Below are positions 36,001 through 44,785 of a stretch of 64,000 nucleotides of DNA, in pieces; the first letter of the stretch is position 1; every line of letters starts with the position of its first letter. The notes below the pieces were generated by a model, which saw nothing but the letters and a program-made list of their open reading frames with translations, was not told the DNA's origin and did no database searches. Source of the stretch: Bacteroides salyersiae WAL 10018 = DSM 18765 = JCM 12988 (lineage in GTDB: Bacteria > Bacteroidota > Bacteroidia > Bacteroidales > Bacteroidaceae); contig NZ_KB905466.1 in the NCBI RefSeq assembly GCF_000381365.1, positions 1,300,693 through 1,364,692 on the forward strand, written 5' to 3'. Made by a program: the position numbers and the translations under genes.

Positions 36001-38788
36001 CAAAGCAGAAAGTAGCGGAAAGCCCGTTGCCATACGATTCTTTATAAGGATATTCAAAACGCTCAATTGAATCGGACAAACGAAGCACCTTGCTTTCCAG
36101 CATCCGGTTACCACTGAACAGATTCATCATCACATACGCGTCTTTCTTGGAAGTTCCGAAATAGAACACAGCCGGATGAGCGGCATCAAACGAGGTATTT
36201 TCTGCATAATACCAGATCGCCTTGTCTACCGGAGGGCGCTTATCTTTGATCGAGAAGAGTATGACTTCCTCTTCGCCCGTCACTTCACGACCCTGATCAT
36301 CTTTGGCAGACATAACCAACAGATATTCTCCCGACGGCACAGAAGTCCATCCCGGAAGAAGCGTCTCTTTATTGGAAACAAACGTACCCGTATAAGCCGG
36401 AGTGCCTTTCATCACCTCTTCGGACTTCGCACCACCGACTACGGGATAAAGTTTGTAGTTACCCTCTACACTAACGGGCTGGCCATCAAGATTGGTAGCT
36501 TTAAAAGTCAGCTTGATGGAATCTTCCTTGCAAACAGGATTCTGTATCTCGGCTCCCAGTAGCATTGAACGGTTTCCGACTCCTAAACTGTAAGTGGAAG
36601 CCTGCGTCTCTCCCGCCACATTCGTAACCGTCGCTTGAATCTGGAAAACATAATATCCCATATCGCACCCTTTATCACCACTCAAGGATACCGGAATCGT
36701 GAATTGTCCGTCTTCATTCAGTGAAACGGTGCCCGATGCAATAGGTTCAGCGCCCAACTGCGCTCCTTGCCAGCCAAAACGCATAAAACGGGTAACTGTA
36801 TAATTCAAAGGCAAATCCTGCAATGACACACCACTAAAGGTGGCTACCGTTCCTTTCACATCGATTTTATCACCCAAGCTATACGACCCGGTCATCTTAT
36901 CAAAAGTTATATCGAAAGTAGGTCGTTTATACTCTTCCACGCGGATAGTGGTCATTCCTTCATCGGTAGTTAGTGTGAACGTACCGTTCAAGCAAACGGA
37001 CGGCAAAGTGAATTCCGTAGCAAAGGAACCGAACTCATTGGTACGAAGCTCTTTCTTTCCAACCTCCTGCCGATTGGCATCGGTAAGTGTCAACGTATAA
37101 GTGCGATTGGCAATGACATTAGCTGTATCCAGTTCCTGCTCATAAGCAATACCTTTCACATATACGGTTTGCCCCGGTCGATAAAGAGAACGGTCCGTCA
37201 GAAGTTTCACCGAATTCACCGGTTTCTTATCCGTGTAGTAATTATAACTACCGCCATAAATACCTTGCAAGGGCATTGCGGTATCATCGCCTTTGGTAGC
37301 GACTAAATAGCGGTATTCACGTTTATAGGGGAATGTTGCCTTTCCTTCGGAATCAGTAGTAAACTCCGTCAATTTCTTTTCATCGTTTGTATAAAGAGTG
37401 ACAACAGCACCTTCCACAGGCTGTCCGCTCATACAGTCGAGGACAACCACTTCGTATTGGTCTCCCGGCAAACGAAGTGTCAATACCTTAAAACGGGTAA
37501 CACTCAGCTTGCTTTCACTATTTTCCCGTGCCTTGGCATCGGGTACGATACGCATCACATATTCTCCGATTGCCGGAGCTTTCAACGTAAATACAGTATC
37601 CTGATTCTGATAATTCTGAGGACGCAATAAAGAATAATGCTGTTCGGCCACCCGCTTTTTCGATTGGTATAATTGCACCGTAAAACCATCTATATTCTTA
37701 TGGTTCACCATCAACTTCATATCAGTATCCGGATAAACAACCTGGTCGGCACGTACATACAAAGCCGGATTCAAAATCTCCTGTTTCAAATTCTTTAAGG
37801 CATTGATGCGTTTATAGTCCGGATAAAGCCTGATAGCCTCATCACAAATCTGCAAAGCCATCACCTGTTGCTGTTTTTCCACAGCATAGCGGGCTTTGGC
37901 CAGATAAACCTCAGCACAGACATCATGCGATTTAAAATCAGCTTTCAGTTTATCGAGGCCAGCCAGATAAGGATCTTGAGTCAACCCGATTAAATTCTGT
38001 GGTGCCCGATAAGGCACAAAGGTAGGATCCGAATTCCGTTTCCAGTTCAGATAATCGAGTTTGCAGAGCACATAACCATCATCCATACCGGCTTTTTCAT
38101 AAGCATCGAGCATACCTAAATAAACGTTTTCAACCGATGTCTGTACAACAGAATCTTTATCCAATCCCATTACATTGTTCAAGGCATCCACCCCTCTGCT
38201 ACCCAGCAAATGAAGCATATCATGATGATAGTATTCACTGGTATCTCCGAGTTTCACAAAAGGAATATAAATGCGCGAAGAGGTATTCAACAGCAATCCC
38301 GTATCCTGCAAAGAACCGGCTGTATATTTCATCACCTGTTGCACGAACATATTACTGCTCCATTCCCGTATATCGGAGGAGGGAGCTTCGTCTACAATAT
38401 TCGTCCGCTGACGAATCTGCCAGCGATTGCTGGATGCATAATCTGCATAAATACCGGCTATCAGGGAATTCAAAACAGCACGGTCCATCGGTTTATCCGT
38501 TGTTTCCGCCCACTGTTCCAAACCTTTCAAACTTACATAAAAGCTATCGGGAGTCAACGTTTCGCGGTATTTCATCCGCCACGTATACGCCTTCAACATC
38601 TGTGGAGAGTTTCTCTCTGTTTCCGCTTTTTTATAAATTCGATCTGTCAGTTGGATCACTGTTTGTGGCAAACTCTTCTGTTCAGCCTGCTCCACCTGTT
38701 TCCATAACTTGTCAAATGTTTGAGCTTTTGCCCAAGGTGCTATCCCTAAAGAGAGCAATACCATCATACAAATCTGCTTTATTCTCAT
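33098..38788 (-). CDS. alpha-2-macroglobulin family protein without thioester
   Basis: The 1896-residue protein has a signal peptide (ending APWAKAQTF). The N-terminal half contains helical TPR-like sequence (about 25-330) and macroglobulin domains (YRPGQTVYVKGIAYEQE, RVEEYKRPTFDITF). The central A2M domain includes FYPQLRTNEQGEVSFSFTMP and FVRVGDKTSVTASVANLTG. Where family members have the CGEQ thioester, this protein has SLGMPENNNAISWAAAYYA, so the covalent trap is missing. A helical domain and a C-terminal receptor-like domain (YSYRISRAGMYETGLATIQSAYAPE, in pieces) follow. It is probably periplasmic or surface-attached; a protease-inhibitor role is known only for thioester-containing relatives. 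Confidence 0.88.
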   Translation of the reverse strand: MRIKQICMMVLLSLGIAPWAKAQTFDKLWKQVEQAEQKSLPQTVIQLTDRIYKKAETERNSPQMLKAYTWRMKYRETLTPDSFYVSLKGLEQWAETTDKPMDRAVLNSLIAGIYADYASSNRWQIRQRTNIVDEAPSSDIREWSSNMFVQQVMKYTAGSLQDTGLLLNTSSRIYIPFVKLGDTSEYYHHDMLHLLGSRGVDALNNVMGLDKDSVVQTSVENVYLGMLDAYEKAGMDDGYVLCKLDYLNWKRNSDPTFVPYRAPQNLIGLTQDPYLAGLDKLKADFKSHDVCAEVYLAKARYAVEKQQQVMALQICDEAIRLYPDYKRINALKNLKQEILNPALYVRADQVVYPDTDMKLMVNHKNIDGFTVQLYQSKKRVAEQHYSLLRPQNYQNQDTVFTLKAPAIGEYVMRIVPDAKARENSESKLSVTRFKVLTLRLPGDQYEVVVLDCMSGQPVEGAVVTLYTNDEKKLTEFTTDSEGKATFPYKREYRYLVATKGDDTAMPLQGIYGGSYNYYTDKKPVNSVKLLTDRSLYRPGQTVYVKGIAYEQELDTANVIANRTYTLTLTDANRQEVGKKELRTNEFGSFATEFTLPSVCLNGTFTLTTDEGMTTIRVEEYKRPTFDITFDKMTGSYSLGDKIDVKGTVATFSGVSLQDLPLNYTVTRFMRFGWQGAQLGAEPIASGTVSLNEDGQFTIPVSLSGDKGCDMGYYVFQIQATVTNVAGETQASTYSLGVGNRSMLLGAEIQNPVCKEDSIKLTFKATNLDGQPVSVEGNYKLYPVVGGAKSEEVMKGTPAYTGTFVSNKETLLPGWTSVPSGEYLLVMSAKDDQGREVTGEEEVILFSIKDKRPPVDKAIWYYAENTSFDAAHPAVFYFGTSKKDAYVMMNLFSGNRMLESKVLRLSDSIERFEYPYKESYGNGLSATFCFVKDGSVNQQTVRMTKRLPDKTLTMKWEVFRDKLCPGQEEEWKLTVKNPQGMPAAAEMLATMYDASLDKIWKNNQSLRIGYNLSVPVTRWMDGYWGMNSYNYWFPSKSLKVDPMAYDHFVLPFNYVSNLVFEEEMIPLCNYRQNATVVGSAKVRGMAKAEAGMSIVISDKADVEYAETADADRDTGAGETLPEATEELRTNFAETAFFYPQLRTNEQGEVSFSFTMPQNLTRWNFRGYAHTKGMMTGMIDATAVTSKDFMLTPNLPRFVRVGDKTSVTASVANLTGKNISGTVSFILFDPMTEKVISTQKQKFSVEAGRTTGVSFLFIVTDKYDVLGCRMIADGGSFSDGEQHLLPVLSNKADLVETVAMPVRGEETRTFPLDKLFNNHSKSATDRCLTIEFTGNPAWYAIQALPSLGMPENNNAISWAAAYYANTLAAYIMNSQPRIKAVFDSWKLQGGTKETFLSNLQKNQEVKNILLSESPWVMEARTEEEQKERIATLFDLNNIRNNNIAALTRLKELQQSDGSWAWYKGMNGSRFITNFIVELNARLALLTGKPLEGDALTMQRSAFSFLNKEALEEYKNIRKAEKNGEKVKGLSDEALKYLYLVAISGEKMPLADNQTAYNYFLSKVGETLTSRSMANKALAAIVLDKAGRKQEALNFIASLKEFLTKTDEQGMFFAFNENPYTWGGLQIPAHVTVMEALELVSGDSSTVEEMKLWLLKQKQTQAWDSPVTTVNAVFALLQRGVNLLDNQGDVRITVANEVLETLAPAKTIVPGLGYIKKTFTDKKVVDARKITVEKRDTGIAWGAVYAQYQEDIDQVKQQGNELSVEKKLYVERLVNNVRQLQPITAATELAVGDKVVSRLTVRLDRPMDFIQLKDQRAACFEPIGMLSGYRWNNGFGYYVDIKDASTNFFFDGLGKGVYVLEYSYRISRAGMYETGLATIQSAYAPEYVSHSASMKVTIK

Positions 38789-39049
38789 ACGTTCAAAGTT
38801 TAAGTCCTTTTATATTAAGAACAAAGAAAGAGAATAAAGTTTAAAGAAAAGCATTTTTTAGCTTAAATTTAATGACCTGTATACTATAAACACACGATTT
38901 TTCAAAATCATATCTGCCCCTAAATCCTAATAGGTTCAAACTATCACCTCATTTTAGTTCAATATGAATAAAAAGAACTTTCACATTTAGTAAAGACCAA
39001 ACTACTGTCTTAACCGCCAGTTTACCATATTCTCCAAGCTTCAAGAACT

Positions 39050-39383
39050 CTATATATCGTCTGTATTTATCTGATAATCATCATCTATTAAAACGTGGTT
39101 ATAATTTCTTAACATACACTGTTCCAAATTATAATCGTTCGTCTTATAGAGTTCTTCAATTCTTAAATCACCGGTCAGTCTTTTTTCTATGACATTTTCA
39201 AATTTTAAAATATCACAAAAATTATTCCTTATACATCCTTTACTAAATATGAGACAGATATATTTTATCTGCTGTGTATACTCAGAAGTTAAATCCTCTT
39301 CCCAACCAAAAGGTATATGGATGACTTGCACACACCAGTATAAGAATCCCTAAATGAAAACTTTTTACTTTATTTTTATTCAT
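39050..39383 (-). pseudogene. small exported protein, apparently frameshifted
   Basis: An ATG at 39383 overlaps the stop of the upstream gene and opens MNKNKVKSFHLGILILVCAS, a signal-peptide-like start, but this frame stops after 33 codons (39282). The next frame, open from about 39350 to 39050, continues with FGWEEDLTSEYTQQ and ends DDDYQINTDDI (about 90 residues), with no good start of its own. Joining them near 39300-39340 would give an exported protein of about 110 residues. This could be a decayed gene, a sequencing error, or a programmed shift; no slippery heptamer is evident. It is the last gene of the caspase operon. Confidence 0.4.
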
Positions 39384-39840
39384 TCCACAATTCGTCAAAC
39401 TTCTCCTTTTTAAAAACCTTCTGTAGTCTTTCATTTGCCATAACATGTTTACGGATCGCATCCAACACATCTGTCTCTCTCACTTTAAGCGTAATGTGCA
39501 CAGTATATCTACCGTCTTTCTCTTTCACCGGAATTTCTTCCGCAATAGCTATATTCTTTAGAATAACTTGAGCAGCTATTTTACTTTCATTGATAAATTC
39601 CTCTTTCAATATATCATTTCCCAAATCTTCCGTCAGATAAGATTGGCTGACACTGGTTATTTTTCCATTGATCTGAGTAGCCAATTCACCTTTGGTGTTG
39701 AGTAATGCTTTCTGTTTGGCAATCATCAAAGATGCCGAAGTAGCACATTGATGTGCTACGAAAAAGCCCTCTTCCTGGTCTTGCGCTTGCAACGATAGAC
39801 ATAAGAAAAGAGCTAATAATAAAGAACCTACATATTTCAT
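39376..39840 (-). CDS. small exported LPP20-like protein
   Basis: The 154-residue protein has a signal peptide (ending LSLQAQDQ). The mature part has the pattern seen in LPP20/FlgT-N-like domains: ASLMIAKQKALLNTKGELATQI, then a beta-rich part with EEIPVKEKDGRYTVHITLKV and a helical tail rich in Lys and Glu. Such domains occur in envelope proteins of unknown exact role. It starts 4 bp after the DUF4384-like gene, so translation is probably coupled. Family assignment is by pattern only. Confidence 0.6.
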   Translation of the reverse strand: MKYVGSLLLALFLCLSLQAQDQEEGFFVAHQCATSASLMIAKQKALLNTKGELATQINGKITSVSQSYLTEDLGNDILKEEFINESKIAAQVILKNIAIAEEIPVKEKDGRYTVHITLKVRETDVLDAIRKHVMANERLQKVFKKEKFDELWNE

Positions 39841-39844
39841 TTTC

Positions 39845-40864
39845 TTAATGATTATCTATTATTAAATCGACTATGCTGATCTGCAAGTCTTTTTTCCGTA
39901 TCCTATTGGCTTGTAACCACTGAACAAATTGTTGTGAAGTCACCGACGGTAATTCGCTATATCCTTTCGGTAACTCAGGATGGGAAATACCTTCGTCATC
40001 AGCCAATGAAAAGAAAAAATCTTTTGTAAACGGAGTTTCCGAAAAAAGATAGTAAATGCGAATGACATCGTATTTTTGATCTGTAATCAATTCCAGTTCA
40101 TCAATATTCTCTTTTGGAAATCCGGAAGGTTCCGATATATCAAAGAATGAGTACCATTGATTTGCTTTGACAGATACGTCGTCCACATTATCATAAGCAT
40201 AATAAGGCAACATGCGTTGGGCTTTTTCCCCATTATCCATAAAAAGAGCCAAATGACCGGATTTCGAACTACGGAATTGTGTAATGAACAAATCTCCTTG
40301 ATGAAATACAGAATCCTGTCCTGCAATGAGTTCACTGCCATTCAAACCGATTTTCTGCTCTACTACGACATTCTTTTTATCATTCAGTATTTTAAATTCA
40401 AAGCGGGGTAATATCTGATGAAGCTGTTTTGCATAACCATTTACCGCACAAGTCCATTCCACAGCAGGTATCTTCTTTTTAAAATTACCTTTCCGGTCCG
40501 CCCCTAATATTTCCGTTTTCCGAGAAGTGAAAACGGGTTCTGTTTTATCACTACACCAGACTCCCTGAGCAAACTGGGATTTCATATCCACAAAATGTTC
40601 ATAATGTTGCAACTCACTTTCGTAAGTCTTCATAAAATTTCCATAGACAATAGATGTGCCAAACTGATTTTCAATTGCCGTTTGTTGAGCCAGACGGAGC
40701 AATTCCTGGTGCTCCAGTTTTTCTTCTTGCGGTAATTTTATAGAAGCTTCTCCTGATACTTCAATCCATTCTGCCGGTGGAGTGCCCTGAAAGACCTGAG
40801 CACTCACCGGTGAATAAATATATTGAATCCATGACAATATCAATAAAACAGCCGTTTTCTTCAT
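39845..40864 (-). CDS. exported DUF4384-like protein
   Basis: The 339-residue protein has a signal peptide (ending SPVSAQVF). The first half (WIEVSGEASIKLPQ, LLRLAQQTAIENQFGTSI) resembles the LPP20/FlgT-N type seen in the next gene. The second half has a DUF4384-like core: FHQGDLFITQFRSSKSGHLALFMDNGE then AQRMLPYYAY (in pieces). DUF4384 is often fused to, or encoded with, caspase-like proteases in bacteria. Here the caspase gene is two genes upstream. The exact role is unknown. Confidence 0.65.
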   Translation of the reverse strand: MKKTAVLLILSWIQYIYSPVSAQVFQGTPPAEWIEVSGEASIKLPQEEKLEHQELLRLAQQTAIENQFGTSIVYGNFMKTYESELQHYEHFVDMKSQFAQGVWCSDKTEPVFTSRKTEILGADRKGNFKKKIPAVEWTCAVNGYAKQLHQILPRFEFKILNDKKNVVVEQKIGLNGSELIAGQDSVFHQGDLFITQFRSSKSGHLALFMDNGEKAQRMLPYYAYDNVDDVSVKANQWYSFFDISEPSGFPKENIDELELITDQKYDVIRIYYLFSETPFTKDFFFSLADDEGISHPELPKGYSELPSVTSQQFVQWLQANRIRKKDLQISIVDLIIDNH

Positions 40865-40879
40865 TACTTGAATATTTAA

Positions 40880-41554
40880 TTAGTAAACACTCAATTTAGA
40901 GTTTTTCTTAAACAGCCGGTTACCTCCAAAACGCCATCCCATAGAGACAAAACCACTGCCGGCTTTCTTCTCGCCATCACTTTTATAACCATAAAAAGTG
41001 GAGAACAAACCACGATACCCAAAACCGATTCGGAAATTACGAAATTCAATACCAGCCTCTGTTGTACCTCCTACTTTGAAACGGCATCCTCCCTCTTCTC
41101 CTTCGTAACCGCTATAATAAGGATCATCTATAAACAAAGCATTAAACGTTACCCCAGCATTAGCATATACACGTATATGATTATTAATCAGATATTTTAC
41201 TTCACCGACCAATGGAATCCCCACACCTTGTCCCCATATAGATTCACCATAATAATAACTCTCCGATTCTTCATTCAAAGGTAACTCTTCATAATGAGCA
41301 TAATAAACTCCACTTTTTATTGAAAGCGGCAGATAGAGTGGCATTATATGCCGTGGAAGTACGTATTCAAAAGAAAAACCGGCATGTGCTGTAGGCATAT
41401 AAGTGCCTTCATCATCGTAATAGCGGGTTGAGTAAAAATAGGATTTAGGCATTCCACACGACCAATCTATCCCCATCCTAAATTGTGCCGAAATGGGCTG
41501 CAACACACAAAACAACAATCCTATAATTCCGATTATTTTATTTATATTTTTCAT
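40880..41554 (-). CDS. small outer-membrane beta-barrel protein
   Basis: The 224-residue protein has a signal peptide (ending QPISAQFR). The rest alternates polar and aromatic residues in short strands: AGFSFEYVLP, LSIKSGVYYAHYE, IRVYANAGVTFNALF, FKVGGTTEAGIEFRNFRIGFGYRGLF and GSGFVSMGWRFGG, consistent with an 8- to 10-strand porin-like barrel. The C-terminus (KNSKLSVY) is short and polar. It lies between the caspase and DUF4384-like genes in one operon and may be their outer-membrane component. Confidence 0.68.
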   Translation of the reverse strand: MKNINKIIGIIGLLFCVLQPISAQFRMGIDWSCGMPKSYFYSTRYYDDEGTYMPTAHAGFSFEYVLPRHIMPLYLPLSIKSGVYYAHYEELPLNEESESYYYGESIWGQGVGIPLVGEVKYLINNHIRVYANAGVTFNALFIDDPYYSGYEGEEGGCRFKVGGTTEAGIEFRNFRIGFGYRGLFSTFYGYKSDGEKKAGSGFVSMGWRFGGNRLFKKNSKLSVY

Positions 41555-41592
41555 TGTTATTCTTATTATTGTAAATTAATACTCGATTTTGG

Positions 41593-43836
41593 TTAATACT
41601 TCACAAATGCATCTTTAGCACGAACGCTAACCTGAATAACCGGATTCTGCCGAACCTGTTCCCCCTCCAGTTCTTTCGCCAAATAAGGAACCCCATACTC
41701 CTGATTATCAGCCAAGTATTTATACAGTTCATCAAATGTAAGTACTCCATCCCCATTCAGATCGGATCTTTCCTTATCCTGCATAGCTTTAAAAAGTACA
41801 TAAGAAAACAGTCCGTGTTTCTTATCTTTATACCAATTGGCATACTGTTCTTCGCTTGCAGCCGAAAGTATTACGAATTTCGCAAGTTTATCAGGTTTCG
41901 GACGCCGGGCAAACTCGGTGGCAGAAGCTTCCATTGAAATTTCTTGCCCGGAAAAACAAGCATCAGTTATCACATTCACCTTTTCGACCGGTAAAGCCCC
42001 TAATGTACGGTAAATACTCTGTAAAGAAGTGGCTTGCTCCTTACAGTTTTTGGGATTTGAACGTATTCCCAATAGATAAGGCTCACCCATAAAAGGATAG
42101 CCATGACCAGAATAAAAGAAATAGACCTCTTTTGCACCCGTACGTTTCACCAACTCTGCAATTTCTCCTTCCTTGTCATCTGTTCCAAAAATATCATCAA
42201 AATCCTTTTTATCGGCATTAGTTTTAAAAATAATATTCTTCTGGTTCACTCCCAATGTCCGTGTCAGATAATCACGCATAGTACTGGCATCGTTTACTGC
42301 ATATTTTACCGGCCCTACTTTTGTAGTACCTTGCTTACCGGTCGCAACCTGATATTCCGTATTACCTATGATGACTGCAACAGCATTCGAACTAACCGAT
42401 GTTACAGGAATATTCTTATCGACTTCTGAATTTCGCTCGTAGACATTTTCTTTATAAGCAGCGATTTCCGGATACTTTTTATTAAAAGCATTGTGAACCG
42501 TAATTTCAACCGCAACTCTACGATACTGCGCACCTACATTTTCTGCTATTTCTGCAAAGTGCTCATAATGCGTATTTGCTACCCGGAATTGCCCGATATG
42601 ATTTTCCATAAATTTTTTAATATCCAAAGTACGAAGGTAGGCCAATTGCTCATTACTGCTTATTCCAGTTTCGGGAGTCACCGTCACATAAGCAAAGGCT
42701 CCGTTTACAAAACACTCCGCTTCATTAATATTCCCAAAAGCACCATCATAAGGAACACTATTTTTAAACTTTGTTCCATCGGTACCACCAATAATCTTTA
42801 CTGTAACTTCCGTTCCGGGAGTAATATATTCTTCTAATTTAGACTCTACCGTACTTTTTATAATACCGGCTGTTTGAAGTGCAGCCTGTGAATCCTTCAG
42901 ACGATATTTACCGGCAGGCCAATCTTCCGTAGTATGAGATATATTCAATTTTTTCACAAAATCAGAAACAACTTGTACATCGTAACGAACTTTCATATTA
43001 TACTCTACCGTACCGTCTTTCTTCACTTCCGGCATTACTTCTGCATTTACATCGACTTGTGTATTCTCCGACAGTTCATCTTTTGCACGTAAATCGGCTA
43101 TTGTTTTTGATAAATCTTCTTTTAATTCAGTTTTAATATCTTTAGTAACGTCTTCTGCCTTTTTAACCGCTACGGCCACAATCTTCTCCTGCTTTTTATC
43201 ATCTTGCGGGATTTCTTGTTTTGGTTTTTCTGTCCATACCGGATTATAAGGCAAAACAGCCAGTTCCTGAACTTTACTATCGGTTTTCCCCGTTAACTCA
43301 AATTTGTGGATATCCGAACCTATTTCCACACAAAGAGTTGCTTGACTACGCCCGGACAGACTACCTGTAAACGGAATACTGATACGGCCTTTTACCACTC
43401 TCCCTTGTGCAAGAGAAAGTCTTCCGGAAGGTAATGCACAATTCTTTTTCTCCTCTATTATAACATATACATTAGTAGCAGCATCAAACATGAGAGAATT
43501 CCCCTTTTGCAATTTTGCTTCTAAATTAAATGTCATCATACTGGAATTGGAACGCTTCTGAAATTTAGAAATTACACAATAACTGGAAGGTAGCACAGAA
43601 ATCAACTCCTTTTCCCTCAAATTTGCCGTTAACTTATTTACACCGGAGTCTTCCAGATAAAATGGAGTTTCGATAGTTGTGTTATAATCTCTCCATCCTA
43701 CATTCTTAATGGAAGGACTTACAATAGGGTTGACAGATACTCTTTTTTGAGCTTGCATGTCACTGCCATTAGCAATAAACAAAAATAAGCAACAAGTAAA
43801 AGGTAGGAAACTTCTCTGAAAAATAGTTTGTTTCAT
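41593..43836 (-). CDS. exported caspase-like (peptidase C14) protein with EF-hand-like motif
   Basis: The 747-residue protein has a signal peptide (ending GSDMQAQKR). Residues 30-460 are a long beta-rich and partly charged region (a helical Glu/Lys stretch at about 215-265). The C-terminal part (about 480-740) is a caspase fold: VAVIIGNTEYQ, VYFFYSGHGYPF with catalytic His578, and NVITDACFSGQ with catalytic Cys627. The residues DLNGDGVLTFDELYKYL near 700 form a calcium-binding EF-hand-like loop, so activity may depend on calcium. It is first in the operon, behind a near-consensus promoter. Target proteins are unknown. Confidence 0.85.
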   Translation of the reverse strand: MKQTIFQRSFLPFTCCLFLFIANGSDMQAQKRVSVNPIVSPSIKNVGWRDYNTTIETPFYLEDSGVNKLTANLREKELISVLPSSYCVISKFQKRSNSSMMTFNLEAKLQKGNSLMFDAATNVYVIIEEKKNCALPSGRLSLAQGRVVKGRISIPFTGSLSGRSQATLCVEIGSDIHKFELTGKTDSKVQELAVLPYNPVWTEKPKQEIPQDDKKQEKIVAVAVKKAEDVTKDIKTELKEDLSKTIADLRAKDELSENTQVDVNAEVMPEVKKDGTVEYNMKVRYDVQVVSDFVKKLNISHTTEDWPAGKYRLKDSQAALQTAGIIKSTVESKLEEYITPGTEVTVKIIGGTDGTKFKNSVPYDGAFGNINEAECFVNGAFAYVTVTPETGISSNEQLAYLRTLDIKKFMENHIGQFRVANTHYEHFAEIAENVGAQYRRVAVEITVHNAFNKKYPEIAAYKENVYERNSEVDKNIPVTSVSSNAVAVIIGNTEYQVATGKQGTTKVGPVKYAVNDASTMRDYLTRTLGVNQKNIIFKTNADKKDFDDIFGTDDKEGEIAELVKRTGAKEVYFFYSGHGYPFMGEPYLLGIRSNPKNCKEQATSLQSIYRTLGALPVEKVNVITDACFSGQEISMEASATEFARRPKPDKLAKFVILSAASEEQYANWYKDKKHGLFSYVLFKAMQDKERSDLNGDGVLTFDELYKYLADNQEYGVPYLAKELEGEQVRQNPVIQVSVRAKDAFVKY

Positions 43837-43885
43837 GATCGTATTCTATAAATTAAAATATTCCTCAAAAAGTACTTAATTGCTT

Positions 43886-43917
43886 CAAATATAGACATTG
43901 CATCCACCACCAACAAA
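43886..43917 (-). promoter_or_regulatory. near-consensus Bacteroides promoter of the caspase operon
   Basis: On the minus strand TTTG (43914-43917) is followed after 20 bp by TATATTTG (43886-43893), which is the Bacteroides -33/-7 arrangement. The -7 box lies 50 bp before the caspase ATG. It is the best-formed promoter in the window. Confidence 0.75.
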
Positions 43918-44785
43918 CCTCTTTTTTTTACTTTATCAGATAAGAAGATGAAAATAAATAATAACAGAACTAAAATATACGATAACAGGACTTTTTTTTC
44001 AGAAACAGAATATTGAAAATAATGAAAGATTATGCTTATATATCGTCAAAATATTAAAACGCCCAAACCAGAAAGCTACAGGCATTCTTTTTTTATCTTT
44101 TTATGAAGCACTTTTTCATAGTAACAAATATTATCGCCAATAAATCGGCCAACAGAAATGTCGTGATTTCAGATACACATTAATGATAAAAAGACAGATA
44201 AAAAGGTGGTTTAAAAATTAAAAATATCCAACATTACCATACATATACAAACAGCTGAATTTCAACATGTTATATTAATCATTATTTTCTCTATGAGATT
44301 CGATTGGTTTCTCTACGATAATCGGGACGTTGCTCTACGAGGAACAAGATGTTTCTCACCGAAGAACAAAACTGATATCCATAAGATATAACAAACTGCA
44401 TAAACATAAAAAATGGAAATGTCTACTAATTGTAACGAAAATAAAAAAATAAATTCTCTGCGTGCAAGAACATGTATTCTTACATTTAAGAAATTAATAA
44501 TTTTGATGAACAGAAAGTAGTACTTAAAAAGGAACAACTTAGTAATATTAAAAACAGGAATACCTCCAAAAAGGAAAAGTCCGGTATAAAATGCCCTTAC
44601 ACACATAATTTACACATCCCGACTTTTTATCATGAAATGACGAAACGAACAATCAACAGGTCGAAAATTCCGGATAACAAGTCTCCAATTCTACATAATA
44701 AATCAGGGTTAATGAAATTATAAGGAATAAATTTTATAAATTCGCACTCAAACAGCGTATAAAAGTCTAACAAAAGCTACTATTA
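43918..44785. other. AT-rich intergenic region, no gene seen
   Basis: About 870 bp of AT-rich sequence lies between the divergent caspase and lytS-type genes. I see no credible gene or RNA. A TAAATTCG at 44737-44744 is a possible weak -7 box for the kinase gene at 44786. The length would suit regulation or an unrecognised small RNA. Confidence 0.5.

Noticed and set aside
34845..36070. Long plus-strand frames (up to 374 residues) opposite the macroglobulin gene
   Set aside because: They are antisense shadows; the minus-strand protein has clear domains and signal peptide, and no promoter faces the plus frames.
44313..44606. 97-residue minus-strand frame with a hydrophobic stretch
   Set aside because: No promoter or ribosome binding site, very AT-biased composition (Phe, Ile, Leu) as expected for chance frames in AT-rich DNA, no recognisable domain.
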